Assembly: GCF_000003815.2 (NCBI RefSeq)
Contig: NC_049996.1
Coordinates: 16,532,930-16,596,929, forward strand
Direction: 5' to 3'
DNA: 64,000 bases
DNA from: Branchiostoma floridae
Lineage: Eukaryota; Chordata; Leptocardii; Amphioxiformes; Branchiostomatidae
The notes under the pieces are model-generated. The model ran no database searches, was not told where the DNA came from, and worked only from the letters and a program-made list of their open reading frames with translations. The position numbers and the translations under genes are program-made. Positions within the stretch are counted from its first letter, which is position 1. Every line of letters begins with the position of its first letter. Of this stretch, positions 34,641 through 45,254 are shown piece by piece.

Positions 34641-34696
34641 ATGGCGGACACTCTGTCTGAAACAGAACATCTTCGGCTCGGCAGTGTTTTAATGAC
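34641..34696 (+). CDS. Possible first coding exon of an unidentified gene
   Basis: A good initiation context (CAAAATGGCGGAC) opens a frame reading MADTLSETEHLRLGSVLM. It ends exactly at a strong donor, GAC/GTGAGTAC. The upstream 60 bp are comparatively G+C-rich. I find no convincing in-phase second exon on the plus strand, so this may be the start of a gene with a long intron, a retro-copied fragment, or chance. Confidence 0.3.
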
Positions 34697-34699
34697 GTG

Positions 34700-36418
34700 A
34701 GTACATTATACAGTAAGTTATTGGCGACTTTATTGGGTCTCTGGGTCATCTTAGACAATCATGTTTCGCTCGACACCATGTTAACATGTTAATATACTGA
34801 CGTCAGGACACACAACTACAAGGTCATCAACATAGACTTAACGTCAACCTCCTTGCTTACAGCGATAACATGTACTGCGATGTGTATTCTGTGCTGTGCT
34901 GTAATGATCAGATAGTAGAATTGATTTTTGACCAAGTTTGACGTTCGATGTAAGACAACATGCCGTCAGTTCTACAGGTGCGTTACGCGAATGTCACTGA
35001 CAGATACAAATGTACATCTAAGGTCAACATGGGGTCAGCTACAGCTCGCGACGCCCCATGACGTCATGCTGACGTAACAGTCCATCACAAACGTTGCCAT
35101 ATATGCAATACTCATTCATCCCAGTGACGTAATGGCAATCCAGAGCATATTTGCTTTGTCTTAATAAACCATTTTATACTTCCTTCATTGCCTAAGAAGA
35201 CCTGCTAATGTTAAATGATGTGGACCACATGCGTGGATAAAGTAGATTTAACGTTAGATATGATTCGGTCACTCATTCATTCATTCATTCACTCATTTAT
35301 TCATTCACTCACCCCTTCCTTCAGTCGCTCTCATTTCCTTCCTTCATTCCTTTATTCTACTGTGTATCTATTCATTCATTTCTTCGGTAATTCATCTGTA
35401 TCCATTCACCCATTGTATTTATTCGCTAATTCATTTACTCAATCATCCATGTATGTATTCATGATGGTCATGATTACAATTAGATTCTATTTTTCTAACG
35501 AAAACATAATATTGCCGTCAACAACAAACATTTTTCGATAAACCGCAACCGTTCACATCTTCTAAGTACCCGAGTGATATTTTATATAATGTTAGCAAGC
35601 TTGGTCAAACCCCAGTAATATTAAGCAGACACGTATTATGATTGAACATTCTTAGTCTAGGTTGAACAATGAACAAAGAAAGCACGCTGCCGTCGGTTTC
35701 TAGCTAGAAACTTTATTACTTGAGAGTGTGGCGCCACAACGGAAAGTACGTACATATTTTTTTTTCATACAGAAAGAAAAACAGTGGGGGAATTCTGTGT
35801 AAACCTTATAGATTTGTTCTTTTTTTATTCATTTATTATTAATCATTTTTAACAAGTTTCTTATACACACTTAAGCTATTCTATGTAGGCTTAGTCCAAA
35901 GAAGCATAGAATTACAGACAGAATTAAACACGTTTATTTCAACAGAAGTGAAAGAACAATGTAGTGAAAAAAATGGTTTCAGCGACACACTATTCTACGG
36001 TAAACCGAAGAAGACACTCACTGCGACATGTGATTCTACGGTAAACCGGAGAGGACACTCACTACGTTACATGGTTGTACGGTGGACCCGTGATGTCTGT
36101 AGCCAGGGCAGTGTGTTTGTGTTCTGATGTAGGATATTTACAGGCAGCTCGATTCTGTTCTAGCCCAGCCTTTTCACCCCCGCTGCCAGCTGACTTCGTG
36201 TACAGCATGCATCTCGTCCCTTTTCCGCCTGGCGGCGCTCCTTTCTCAGTACTCGAAATGGAGTACAGACTAAGTCAGCCCGCCCGGTATTCAATCTCGG
36301 CTAAAATCTCATTGTGCCCTCTAACTGCCAACCTGTGGTCCAAATAGACATGCCCTTACGTAAGAACGAAAAGTGTAAATTTACAGAGACATTCTGCTAG
36401 CCGCCATCTTGCCGCCCT
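34700..36418. other. Intergenic, with (TCAT)-rich simple sequence
   Basis: Imperfect TCATTCATT repeats lie at about 35267-35460. An imperfect duplication of a GACACTCACT and TTCTACGGTAAACC segment lies at about 35990-36065. No gene is recognised. Confidence 0.5.
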
Positions 36419-38011
36419 TTACTGGACCTTGACGGTACAGTAGGCGCGTGCCTTGCCAAGGTCGTTCACAATCTCGATCTCGTATTTGCCGGCATCTCCT
36501 GCCTGTGCCTTCTCCACCCTGCAAGACAAGAAGAATAAAATTGTAAATAAATACTTGTCTGTTTAAATATCTCTCTTTAACACTCCCTTTAACAACTCTT
36601 GTTCTTTATGTCTACCTTACCCACCCTCCCCTACGGCCTTGAGGCTAAGGGACTAGGTAGGTAGGTAGTAACACATCCTTTCCACCAGTGACTAGACAAT
36701 CAACATCTGATTGCTTAACGAACTTCATGGACTTGGACCAAAAAAAAAAGAAGAAATTTTAAGTTGGCGGCTGTCCCAAATGTGATCATGTACCTAAGCT
36801 TAGATATATCAGCTTACTATAGTCTATACCACAATTCTTTCAGAAAAGGTGCGTCGGCTTGAAATACCGGAAAATACCACTAGGGCTCGCAATCACCATG
36901 TTTCTTTGAGACCTTTTTGATTGATGACTACCAAAATCCATACAAATCCATGAAAAAGAGCTATAAATGATGATGAGATATACAAACAAACGCACCTGAG
37001 GATGGAGTAGTCTGGGGAGTCCTCGTAGCTGAAGCGGCCTCCCTCGTCGATCTCCTTCTTGCCCTTTGTCCAGATGACGTCAGGCTCGGGCTCGCCCGCG
37101 ATCTCGACCTTGATCTCGAAGCTATCGCCGGCCTTGACCGTGATGTTGTCGGGCTGCTTCGTGCACTTGGCGGGAACTGGAAAGGTAAATGAACGGGTGT
37201 CAAGTTTCAACGATGCTTCGGACTTCTTCAGGGAAAATGACCCACTCACATTTACCACGTTTGGCGTCAAGTCAAATTCCAACCGAAGTTTCGGACTGCT
37301 TCAGGGAAATCGACCCACTCACATCGAACACGTGACCGTGTGAAAACGTGACGTCAGTGGTGGGTCATAGTTGGCTTATTCAGCGCTTTGATATTCTACT
37401 CTAAACGCTTGTGATACGCAATAAGAGCTCCATGAATAATGAAATGTTTCGGTATTTCAAGGCCAATTGGCAACGTAAGTTTCTTACAAATAACTATACA
37501 AACACATAAACAAAAACTCCAAGCGTCCGCTCGTTGTGTACAAGACCAATACCGTACCTTCCAATGCCAGCCTGGCGCTGTCGAAGGCCTCTCCGAAGCT
37601 GTTGGTGGCCTGGCATGTGTAGGTGCCGACGTCATCGCCGTCAGCGTTCCTGATGATGAGGAACGTGCCGTCCTTGTCGTCGAACTTGATCTCGTGCTTA
37701 GGGCCCTCCTTGACCTCCTGGCCGTCCTTGAACCACTTGATGACGGGGTCGGGGATTCCCCAGACGCGCGCGAAGAAGGTCACGGCGCTGCCCTCCATCA
37801 CGAACATGTCCTTGAGGACCTGGGAGAACTTGGGGACGGACTTCTCCTTCAGAGCCATCCTGTTCTTGTGCATGCGGAAGGAGGCCTGGATGCGCGTGGC
37901 GGCGGAGATGACCACCGGGTCCTTCACATCCACACCCTCGAAGGGGTTGGCTGCCGCGGGGGGAGCGGCAGGCTTGGCCGCCGGCTTGGCTTCCGCTGGT
38001 GGCTTAGGCAT
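36419..38011 (-). CDS. CAVPT: CAVP-target protein: IQ motif plus two Ig domains
   Basis: Three coding exons, 38011-37558, 37176-36996 and 36518-36419 (TAA), give 244 residues. This matches the length I recall for amphioxus CAVPT (243 after Met removal). The N-terminus MPKPPAEAKPAAKPA is Pro/Ala/Lys-rich and disordered. An IQ helix (AATRIQASFRMHKNR) follows at about 38-52, then two I-set Ig domains: Ig1 about 62-150 with FFARVWGIPDPVIKWFKDG and DVGTYTCQATN, and Ig2 about 152-244 with DSFEIKVEIAGEPEPDVIW and DAGKYEIEIVND. In amphioxus muscle this protein is the partner of calcium vector protein, an EF-hand protein. The ATG lies 8 nt after a TCTCCTGCAG acceptor, so a 5' UTR exon exists upstream. 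Compared with its neighbour at 30262-33584 it lacks four introns. Codon third positions are G/C-rich, as expected of an abundant muscle protein. Confidence 0.93.
37214..37328. repeat. Two-copy 74-bp repeat in a CAVPT intron
   Basis: TCGGACTTCTTCAGGGAAAA at about 37216 is matched by TCGGACTGCTTCAGGGAAAT at about 37290; both are followed by GACCCACTCACAT. It begins close to the acceptor side of exon 37176-36996. Confidence 0.7.
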
Positions 38012-38035
38012 GGTTCAGTCTGCAGGAGAGAGGGT

Positions 38036-38200
38036 TGGTAACGTTAGAACGTTTCGTCGTCATGGTAACGTTTCATCGTCTTGGCAACGTTAGAACGTTT
38101 CATTGTCATGATAACGTTAGAACGATTCATCGTCATGGTAACGTTTCATCGTCATGGTAACGTTAGAACGTTTTATCCTCATGGTAACGTTAGAACGTAA
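38036..38200. repeat. Minisatellite just upstream of the CAVPT coding start
   Basis: GTAACGTTAGAACGTTT and TCATCGTCATGGTAACGTTT words alternate at roughly 16-32 bp spacing. It lies 25 bp beyond the start codon on the upstream side, inside the presumed 5' intron. Confidence 0.75.
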
Positions 38201-39095
38201 GATAGAAATAATTGTCCATACATTCTATTTTATTCTGATAGTAGGTCATGTACCGTACAATTTGTGAAATAGACGTACTGTATATCTTACGACGACTCTT
38301 CCGTTTTATACGACAGTAATAGTACGGTCGGTACTAGATAATGATTGAAAATAAACAGGTACATTGCAGCCTGTACTATGTAGCTAATGTTATAATGAAA
38401 ATACCTATGGTCTACCGGCACCCAACATTCTTAGCCCCGTGCATACCTGTGTCTGAAGACGTGCGGTTCGTGTCTTAAGTCGTGCAGACTCCAGGTCCAC
38501 GTTGCTCGCCTTGCTCAAGACGTTCACCATGCACTTTGACGGTTTTCTTTATCTTCTTCAGTTCCATTTCTTTCACTTTTTCTTTCTCTTTTCACCCGCA
38601 AGCGAAGCATTCAACAAACGTTACTTTCCGCGGCCATACAGGTCGTGCAGTGTTCTTCGCGCTATCGTCGGCAACACGGTTGCTGCTGCATGCCTTTTCA
38701 CCCCCCTCCCCACGCGGTGTTCTTTGACCTTGACGGGCATACCATGCGATTGTCGCGGTAAGAATCTTCAAGGACATGACAAAGAAGGTCCTAGGAATGA
38801 CATTGATGCGTTTCTGTCGTGCAGTTGTCCTTCATCCATCATTCCTGGCATGTCCGGTGCTACGAGAGATCATCACGACCAGCATTCCCAGCATATCCGG
38901 TTCTTATCACTTTCGACAGACGTGCAAATATTCGCGAAGCCTCTTTGCTTTCTTATTCATGCTGACGAACTCATTTTCTCTCAAAACGTCAACAGAAGCG
39001 TGCGCTGCCTCATCATAACTAAATTCGTCCAATTTTGGTCTCGCGACTGGAAAACGCACCGCATGCAAATGCTTCGAGCGCGCACGGAGCTCGGG

Positions 39096-39105
39096 CTATT
39101 TTTAA
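39096..39105 (-). promoter_or_regulatory. MEF2-like site upstream of CAVPT
   Basis: CTATTTTTAA is an exact match to the MEF2 consensus YTA(A/T)4TAR. A second exact copy occurs at 40724-40733. The first lies about 1.1 kb upstream of the CAVPT start codon, so the site could drive muscle expression. On the minus strand it also reads as a TTAAAAATAG TATA-like element. The motif is short, so chance matches are possible. Confidence 0.35.
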
Positions 39106-40059
39106 AGCCTTCATGCCATTTCGTTGCTGTCAGCTATGCGTGCGATGGCTAAGGCATCCTAATCTCACGTCGCCTCGCGCTTTTCTAATTACCCCCAGCA
39201 AAGGAAAAACGATTATACCCACTAAGCCCATGTCTCCTCACACGATATAATGAGTAGGCCCACCTCATATCACAAACCGCTTAGATATACTTAACACAAA
39301 TTGACTGCATGTATTTATTTATAGATCACAGTATCAAAGTCACCAAGCTTTAGCAAAAGTGACTTTTGCCAACTCAGATTACTAAAACTTGTCCCCGCTA
39401 AGGTCTATGTCACATTTCCAAACCGGGGCCCGGGCGGGCAGCTTTCGGAAACGAAAAGTATGATGTAAAAGACACCAAACTACACAAGACGTCAAGAGAA
39501 TAGTCGTGGGCATTATTTGTGTATGAATTTACGTATACATTTCTATTTTTCGTTTCCGCAAAGAGCTCGGCCGGGCCCCGGTTTGGAAATGTGACGTTAG
39601 CCTAAAGTTGCCTTTTCGCTCCGAATTTGTATTCTTCTTAGACAGCAGTCAGGAGGTTGAGACATTTCAAAGGAGAAGGAAAAGACGTCTTACGGACAGT
39701 CATTTTCTAAGACGTGCTACTAAGGAGAAGTACAAGCTAGCTACATGTAGGGCCAACATCAGGGTGAAGGTCAGGAATGCAGTAATGATGTTTCTAGAAA
39801 TTTTGACGAGCCCGTTTTGGCCGATCCTCGAGCAGCACAAATTCTTCTACCAACTTTAAACATATGACGAGTTTCTGCACATTTCCCTTCAGCAATATAC
39901 ATGTAGTACCCAATGTGTGGAACACATGTTTGCGGTCTGTTAACTCCACATGAAATTTTCCCGTCACAAACGCTGAGTCAGCTAATTTGTCAGGGGAAGA
40001 ATCCAGCCAGGTTCAGGGCCTGGGGCCTTCCCCGGCATCACTGGCATTCACACGGCGGT

Positions 40060-40470
40060 ACACAAGGCCGGGTTACCGGGGAGTATGCTATCTGGGAACA
40101 TTCTAGAGCCGATAGTCTAGCTAGAACAGACCGTTTTTACCGAATACTATAGTAACTGGAAGCATTCTGTAGTATAGAGTCTAGAACAGCTCATTTTACT
40201 AAGGACTACACTATCTGGGAACATTCTAGAGCCGACAGACTAGAACAGGCCATTTTACCGGGACTACACTACCATCGGAACATTCTAGTCTAGAGACAAT
40301 AGACTAGAACAGGCCGTGTTACCAGGGACTACACCTACCTGGCAACATTCTATAGCTGCAGCTAATAGTCGTTTTACCGGAGATCACTATCTGCAAGTAT
40401 TCTAGAGTCGATAGCCTAGAACAGACCGTGTTGCCGTGGACTGCACTATCTCGGAATATTCTAGAGTCTG
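40060..40470. repeat. Minisatellite of about 55-65 bp units, seven copies
   Basis: Units carry a form of GGGACTACACTATCTGGGAA, CATTCTAGAGCCGATAG and CTAGAACAGGCCGTTTTACC. They recur from about 40070 to 40465 with substitutions and indels. No coding meaning is seen. Confidence 0.8.
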
Positions 40471-42299
40471 AGTTCAGCACTACTTCTAGCCTGAAGAAGC
40501 CCCCCTAGGACATCCCTTTGCAAGAAGTTCTTAAAAGTTAAACTTGAGTTTAGTTCATCTCCATACAGCAAGTATATGAATCCGCCGTTACCTCTAGAAT
40601 CCCTGTCGGTCGCGAACAAGACGCCCTGGACGATTTTACAATACTACTACTGATACTAGCTCAGAGCACACACGGTACGACTAGTGGTGGGAATCGCTGC
40701 CTGCAACTAGACTCTGTAGGATGCTATTTTTAAACAGTGCTCGAAGTTTGGTTTAGGTTTGTGCTGTTAATAGCCTAGAACCAGCTGCGATGTAACCGAT
40801 TCGTTTGTTCAGGCAATGAGAAAACAATCACAGTGAATAATTAGCCTCGTGCGGTCTGCTTGGACAGATTCAAACCTAATGATTAATTCAATCACGCTTT
40901 AAAAGCCTCGCCAGGGACGGTACATAAAAACTACAGATATTTGCTCTGTGTTTATATCTTGTTAAAACCTTTACATCTGCTTTAATAGACTTGGAGGCTG
41001 ATTCGTCAGGTCGTGTATGTCACAAGAAGTGAGACTTTATCTACTTAAGACATCACAACAGCTGCCGCGGTCCAATCCAACCCTGTCTAGTGCAAATGCG
41101 AAAACTTTGGGTTGTTACTGTGCGTCGTATTGTGGCAATATTGTGGGGTCATTTTACCAAATAAAGGCAAAGATAGTCTGGGTACCATCTTTGGTTGACG
41201 CTCGCCTCCATACTTTTTGGCAAGAGCGCACTTCTAACATGGAAGCAATCGTAGACCTTAGAGGGAGTATAGAAGATGGTACCCAGGCTATTATAACCAA
41301 GGGCACTGCTAGAAATGTGTTTAAGAAAATTCGGTACATACAGAGTGTCAATTAGTGCGTGTTTCTTAAAAGACGCCTTAAAGATCTTAAAATAAGAGCA
41401 AAACGGCGCTTATAGACGTATAGGATCTTCCTTCAATCTGCTAGACATATCTCGCCATCTCACGTCTGGACCAAAGGCGTGTTTCGCTTCAGCGTTAAAC
41501 ACGACATCCTTGTTTGGCTCGAGGGCCGATAACATTCCGTCTTAAGGGAAACACGTCCTTCTCCTTGGAACGAGAAAGTGAAAACAACAAGACGGACGCG
41601 TCTTAAGAACCCAGAGAAGTCATTGGACTTCCGAAAACAAAGACCCAGCAAAACATAGACCAAACGGAAACCCCTAAAGTTTAAACGGAAAGTTTCCCCT
41701 GGACAGACCCTCCCCCTCCGGCAACAAGCAGTTGTAAAGTGTCACAAACGCACCTTTTGCTGACTACCAAACTACTGTCCACTTCAAGTGGGTATAAGAA
41801 TGACTCTTCTTCAAGATGAGTAACGTCTTAAGCAGTGAAACATCCTTAATCCTTACCTTAAGTCTCCCTAGCGCGTCTTGCCGCTATCTGTGCTGTCCGC
41901 TCGCCCCAGAAATACGCGAGCATCCAGAATTCTATCCTACATACCAGTTTCATAGGGATGACCCGTTTTATATGTAGTGTGGGTGTGCGGGAACACTCCT
42001 TTTAAAGTTAAAACCATTTTCGCTAGATCTAGTGTTGTCATAATCTTGTTACATATAATCTTGAAATTTATTGTATGATATGTTATAAATTTTATGGGCT
42101 TGTAATTAGTGATTCACCCTCCCCCGTATGTATAACGGCCGTTCCCGACAGCTGACGCAGCGACTACCCGATACCGAGGCCAGTTGGCGGGAATGTGAGC
42201 AAACAGCGCTCACGCCTCCTTATTTGGAGACGGGCCAACTCGGGCGGCCGGACCGAAATGGAAAGAACCCCGAAATGTCCTCCATCTCCCCGCCCGGCC

Positions 42300-42835
42300 C
42301 TGAGAGACAGGATTCTCACCCGGGAACAGGGGAATGGTTTGAAGGGAGTTCTGATGGTGGAGAGAAACTCACCAATCAACTTCAAAGTTCTGTAGATTTT
42401 GTCCCACTAGCACTGAAACAATCCCAATTTTCCAAAGGCCACAGAGGAGAACATAATTAGATGGCGCCTAACTGTCAAAGTTAACAAACCCCCTGATACA
42501 GAGAGATGTACAAGAAAGGATTCTAACTCGGTAACGGGGGAATGGTTTGGAGGAAGAGAAAAACCCCAAACAACTTTACCCTTTGTCATCTGTGGATTTT
42601 GTCTCTCTAAAACAACTCCAATTTCGAAAGACCACAGAGAAGAACATTAAGAGTTGCCGCCTAACTGTCAAAGTTAATAAACCCCTTGATAGTAAGAGAA
42701 ATGTACAGGAAAGGATTCTCTGCCGGTAGTAGGGGAATGGTTTGGAGAGAATTTTGATTGTATAGGGACACCCCCAAACAACTTCAAAGTTCTGTACATT
42801 TTGTCCCACTAGTCCAAAATCAATCCGAGCCTCGC
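42300..42835. repeat. Three tandem copies of a roughly 200-bp unit
   Basis: Copies are anchored by AAGGATTCTC or its like at about 42310, 42518 and 42713. Each has GGGGAATGGTTTGGAG, CTCCAATTTC or its variants, and CCGCCTAACTGTCAAAGTTA. The copies differ by point changes and one or two deletions. Confidence 0.8.
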
Positions 42836-43189
42836 TTGTAATAATAACTTTATTGCACAGCATTTGTGCAAGGTACAAAGTTTGGCTTATATGTGACAGG
42901 GACGGTTTTCAGGTGAAAAATACGCGCAGACCTCTGTCGATCTTAGATATGGCCGATCTTCCATCGAGACGCCCGAAGATCGTGGATAATGTGACAGGGG
43001 TATAACTATTGTTAGGTTCGGCCGAGTTTGACTGTCCGGCTGAAGTTTATTCAGCCCGCTTGTCTGTGAAGTGGTGAGGTCGGGTTTAGAGAGGTCCGGT
43101 CTACATAGAGAGTAAACATCAGCACGCGAGCTGCAGGGATGTTTGGGGAGACGGCTGGGTGTGAAGTTAGTATAGGGGAGAAACTGGGT

Positions 43190-43625
43190 CGGGAGCTATA
43201 TCTGTATTGCCTGTATAACCTCTGATACTTCTGTATCTATATAACCGGTACAACCCCCGTATCTGTGTCTGTATCTGTACAGTCGGGATAACGTCTGTAT
43301 CCATATCTGTATCTGCATAGCCGGTATTATCTCTAGATCTGAGTGTATAGCCGGTCAACCTCTGCATCTATATTTGTATAGCCGCCCGGTAAAACCTCTG
43401 TACCTGTATCTGTATAACCGGTATAACCTATGTATCTGTACCTTTATCTGTATAACCGGTATAACGTCTGTATCTGTATAGCGCGAGGTATAATCTCTGT
43501 ACCTGTGTAGCCGATATGATAAGCTCTGTATCCCTATCTGTATAACCGATATAACATCTGTATCTGTATAACTAGTATAACCTCTATCTGTATCTGTTTA
43601 ATTGGTATATCAAACCTCTGTGTCT
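43190..43625. repeat. Minisatellite built on CTGTATCTGTATAACCGGTATAAC
   Basis: Variants of CTGTATCTGTATAACC and GGTATAACCTCTG recur through the block at about 20-40 bp spacing, with rising divergence at the ends. Confidence 0.8.
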
Positions 43626-44160
43626 CACGATTTACCATCGTCAAAAATATTAGTCTTTTAGGTTCTACTACCACTTTTGCTAGCGAATTATCATTTAGTA
43701 GTCAAACGTACACCGAGTGCTTTCACATCGTACGTCCATAGGGGCAAAGGGCATCTTTGCTTTTTTTTTAAATCTCCGCTCTTCCGACAACTTCGTTCTA
43801 TCTTTAGACCACAAGGAAGCCAAAACGTCTTTTAAAAATTTAGGAAGTGGCGCTTGTTATGTCTTTGTAGCTGCAAGTCAGTTACAAGACAAGAAACACT
43901 TTAAGTGGTCGTCTGTAAAAGTCATACCTTTTTTGACAGTTCGTGACGTCATGGATTTAGACTTCAATCATTGGTGTTTATAGAGTTTGAATACCATACA
44001 GTCTCTCTTGTCTTTCTGATAACTAAAAACTGTTTAAAGTTTTATCCTATGACGTCATTCAGCATTGGCTGGTGGGAAACAAAAGATAAATTTGGCATTT
44101 CCTTGAAAGCGATTACCCCCTCCCCAAATAAGAAAATAATGATAGTGTTAAATTTTATTT

Positions 44161-44350
44161 CCTTTAGAAACACAAAAAATATGGTCAAAGGCAGAAGAGG
44201 TTGAAGGAACGACAAACAGCAATAAATTTCGAATATCACATGACTTGGTACATGTTTGTTCCATTGTATCTTTAAGAATTTTTTTCCACTCCTTTCTTTA
44301 GAAACACAAGAAATATGGTCAGAGGCAGAAGAGGTCGAAGGAGCGACAGT
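44161..44350. repeat. Two copies of a 51-bp word 138 bp apart
   Basis: CTTTAGAAACACAAAAAATA with TGGTCAAAGGCAGAAGAGG at about 44162 is matched by CTTTAGAAACACAAGAAATA with TGGTCAGAGGCAGAAGAGG at about 44299. The word resembles no recognised exon. Confidence 0.7.
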
Positions 44351-45219
44351 TTCACGTCATGACGTCACACCCGGCCTTCCTGACTTCCCATCTTCTAAAA
44401 CCACAAACATGGCGAGAGGCTTTTAACTCTGACGTAAGTACCCGTCTCTGTGGTCTTTCTGAGAGGGACATGTTTAGATTACGGTTAGAAAAGCTCGTTT
44501 GGAGAGGTCCAACTGATCTAAACAAGCTCCCTGCGATAGCTGCGCCAGTAGATGTATGTTTACTTCGGCGCGCAAAACTTGGGCTGCAAGTATTAACGTT
44601 GGTGGGGAAAATTTGGGTACAATTTCGGACCGCATCGGTGTCTTTTTGTCTAAGGTGACGGTTGGGGGCCGAAAACGTTGTCTTCAAGAATGTTATAGTA
44701 GATTTTCAAACGTCCTTATTTATCGCTTCAAAGGAACTATTTTCGTCTCTTCTATCCACAAAGACCTCTAAGGAGCCCAAACCGCTAGTGTCTTATCCCT
44801 GATATTTTGGGGTTACTGGTCTAGGTTTTATCATTATTGTTCAGACAGTAACAACCCACCCACCCCTCTCTCTCTCTCTTGCTTACAGCGCATAAAAACT
44901 ACAATACATGCATCATTGCTGTGTACTTTTTATAATGACACACACTTAAAGTTGAAGGCTGTGATGAATAAGAAACAGACGTAAACTTCTTTACGAGCTA
45001 TCAGGGTCTATTTTTGTCTAAGACAATATTTATGGTTGTTTTGGCCCAAAGAAGGGATTAGAATGACGTCTCCAGTGTGAAAAGATTTTTTTTTTTATGT
45101 AGTGATAAATTTTTGGAAGCAAAATGAAAATAACACCGATCGATCTAATCTGTTAGAATATAGTAGCCCAAATCCTTTATATGTCAACAAATACTTTCAC
45201 TGTTGCACCTGTTATGTCC

Positions 45220-45254
45220 ATATCATATCATATCATATCATATCATATCATATA
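45220..45254. repeat. (ATATC)n microsatellite
   Basis: Seven nearly perfect ATATC units. Confidence 0.9.

Noticed and set aside
37439-38041. 200-codon plus-strand ORF
   Set aside because: It is antisense to the CAVPT exon, and its valine/leucine-rich translation is the shadow of G/C-rich codons.
38502-39152. 216-codon plus-strand ORF upstream of CAVPT
   Set aside because: No domain is recognised. Phe/Ser/Cys-rich composition suggests translated non-coding DNA, and no splice context supports it.
41017-41355. 112-codon ORF in the gene-free region
   Set aside because: No family is recognised. It contains a small inverted repeat typical of MITE debris and has no supporting neighbours.
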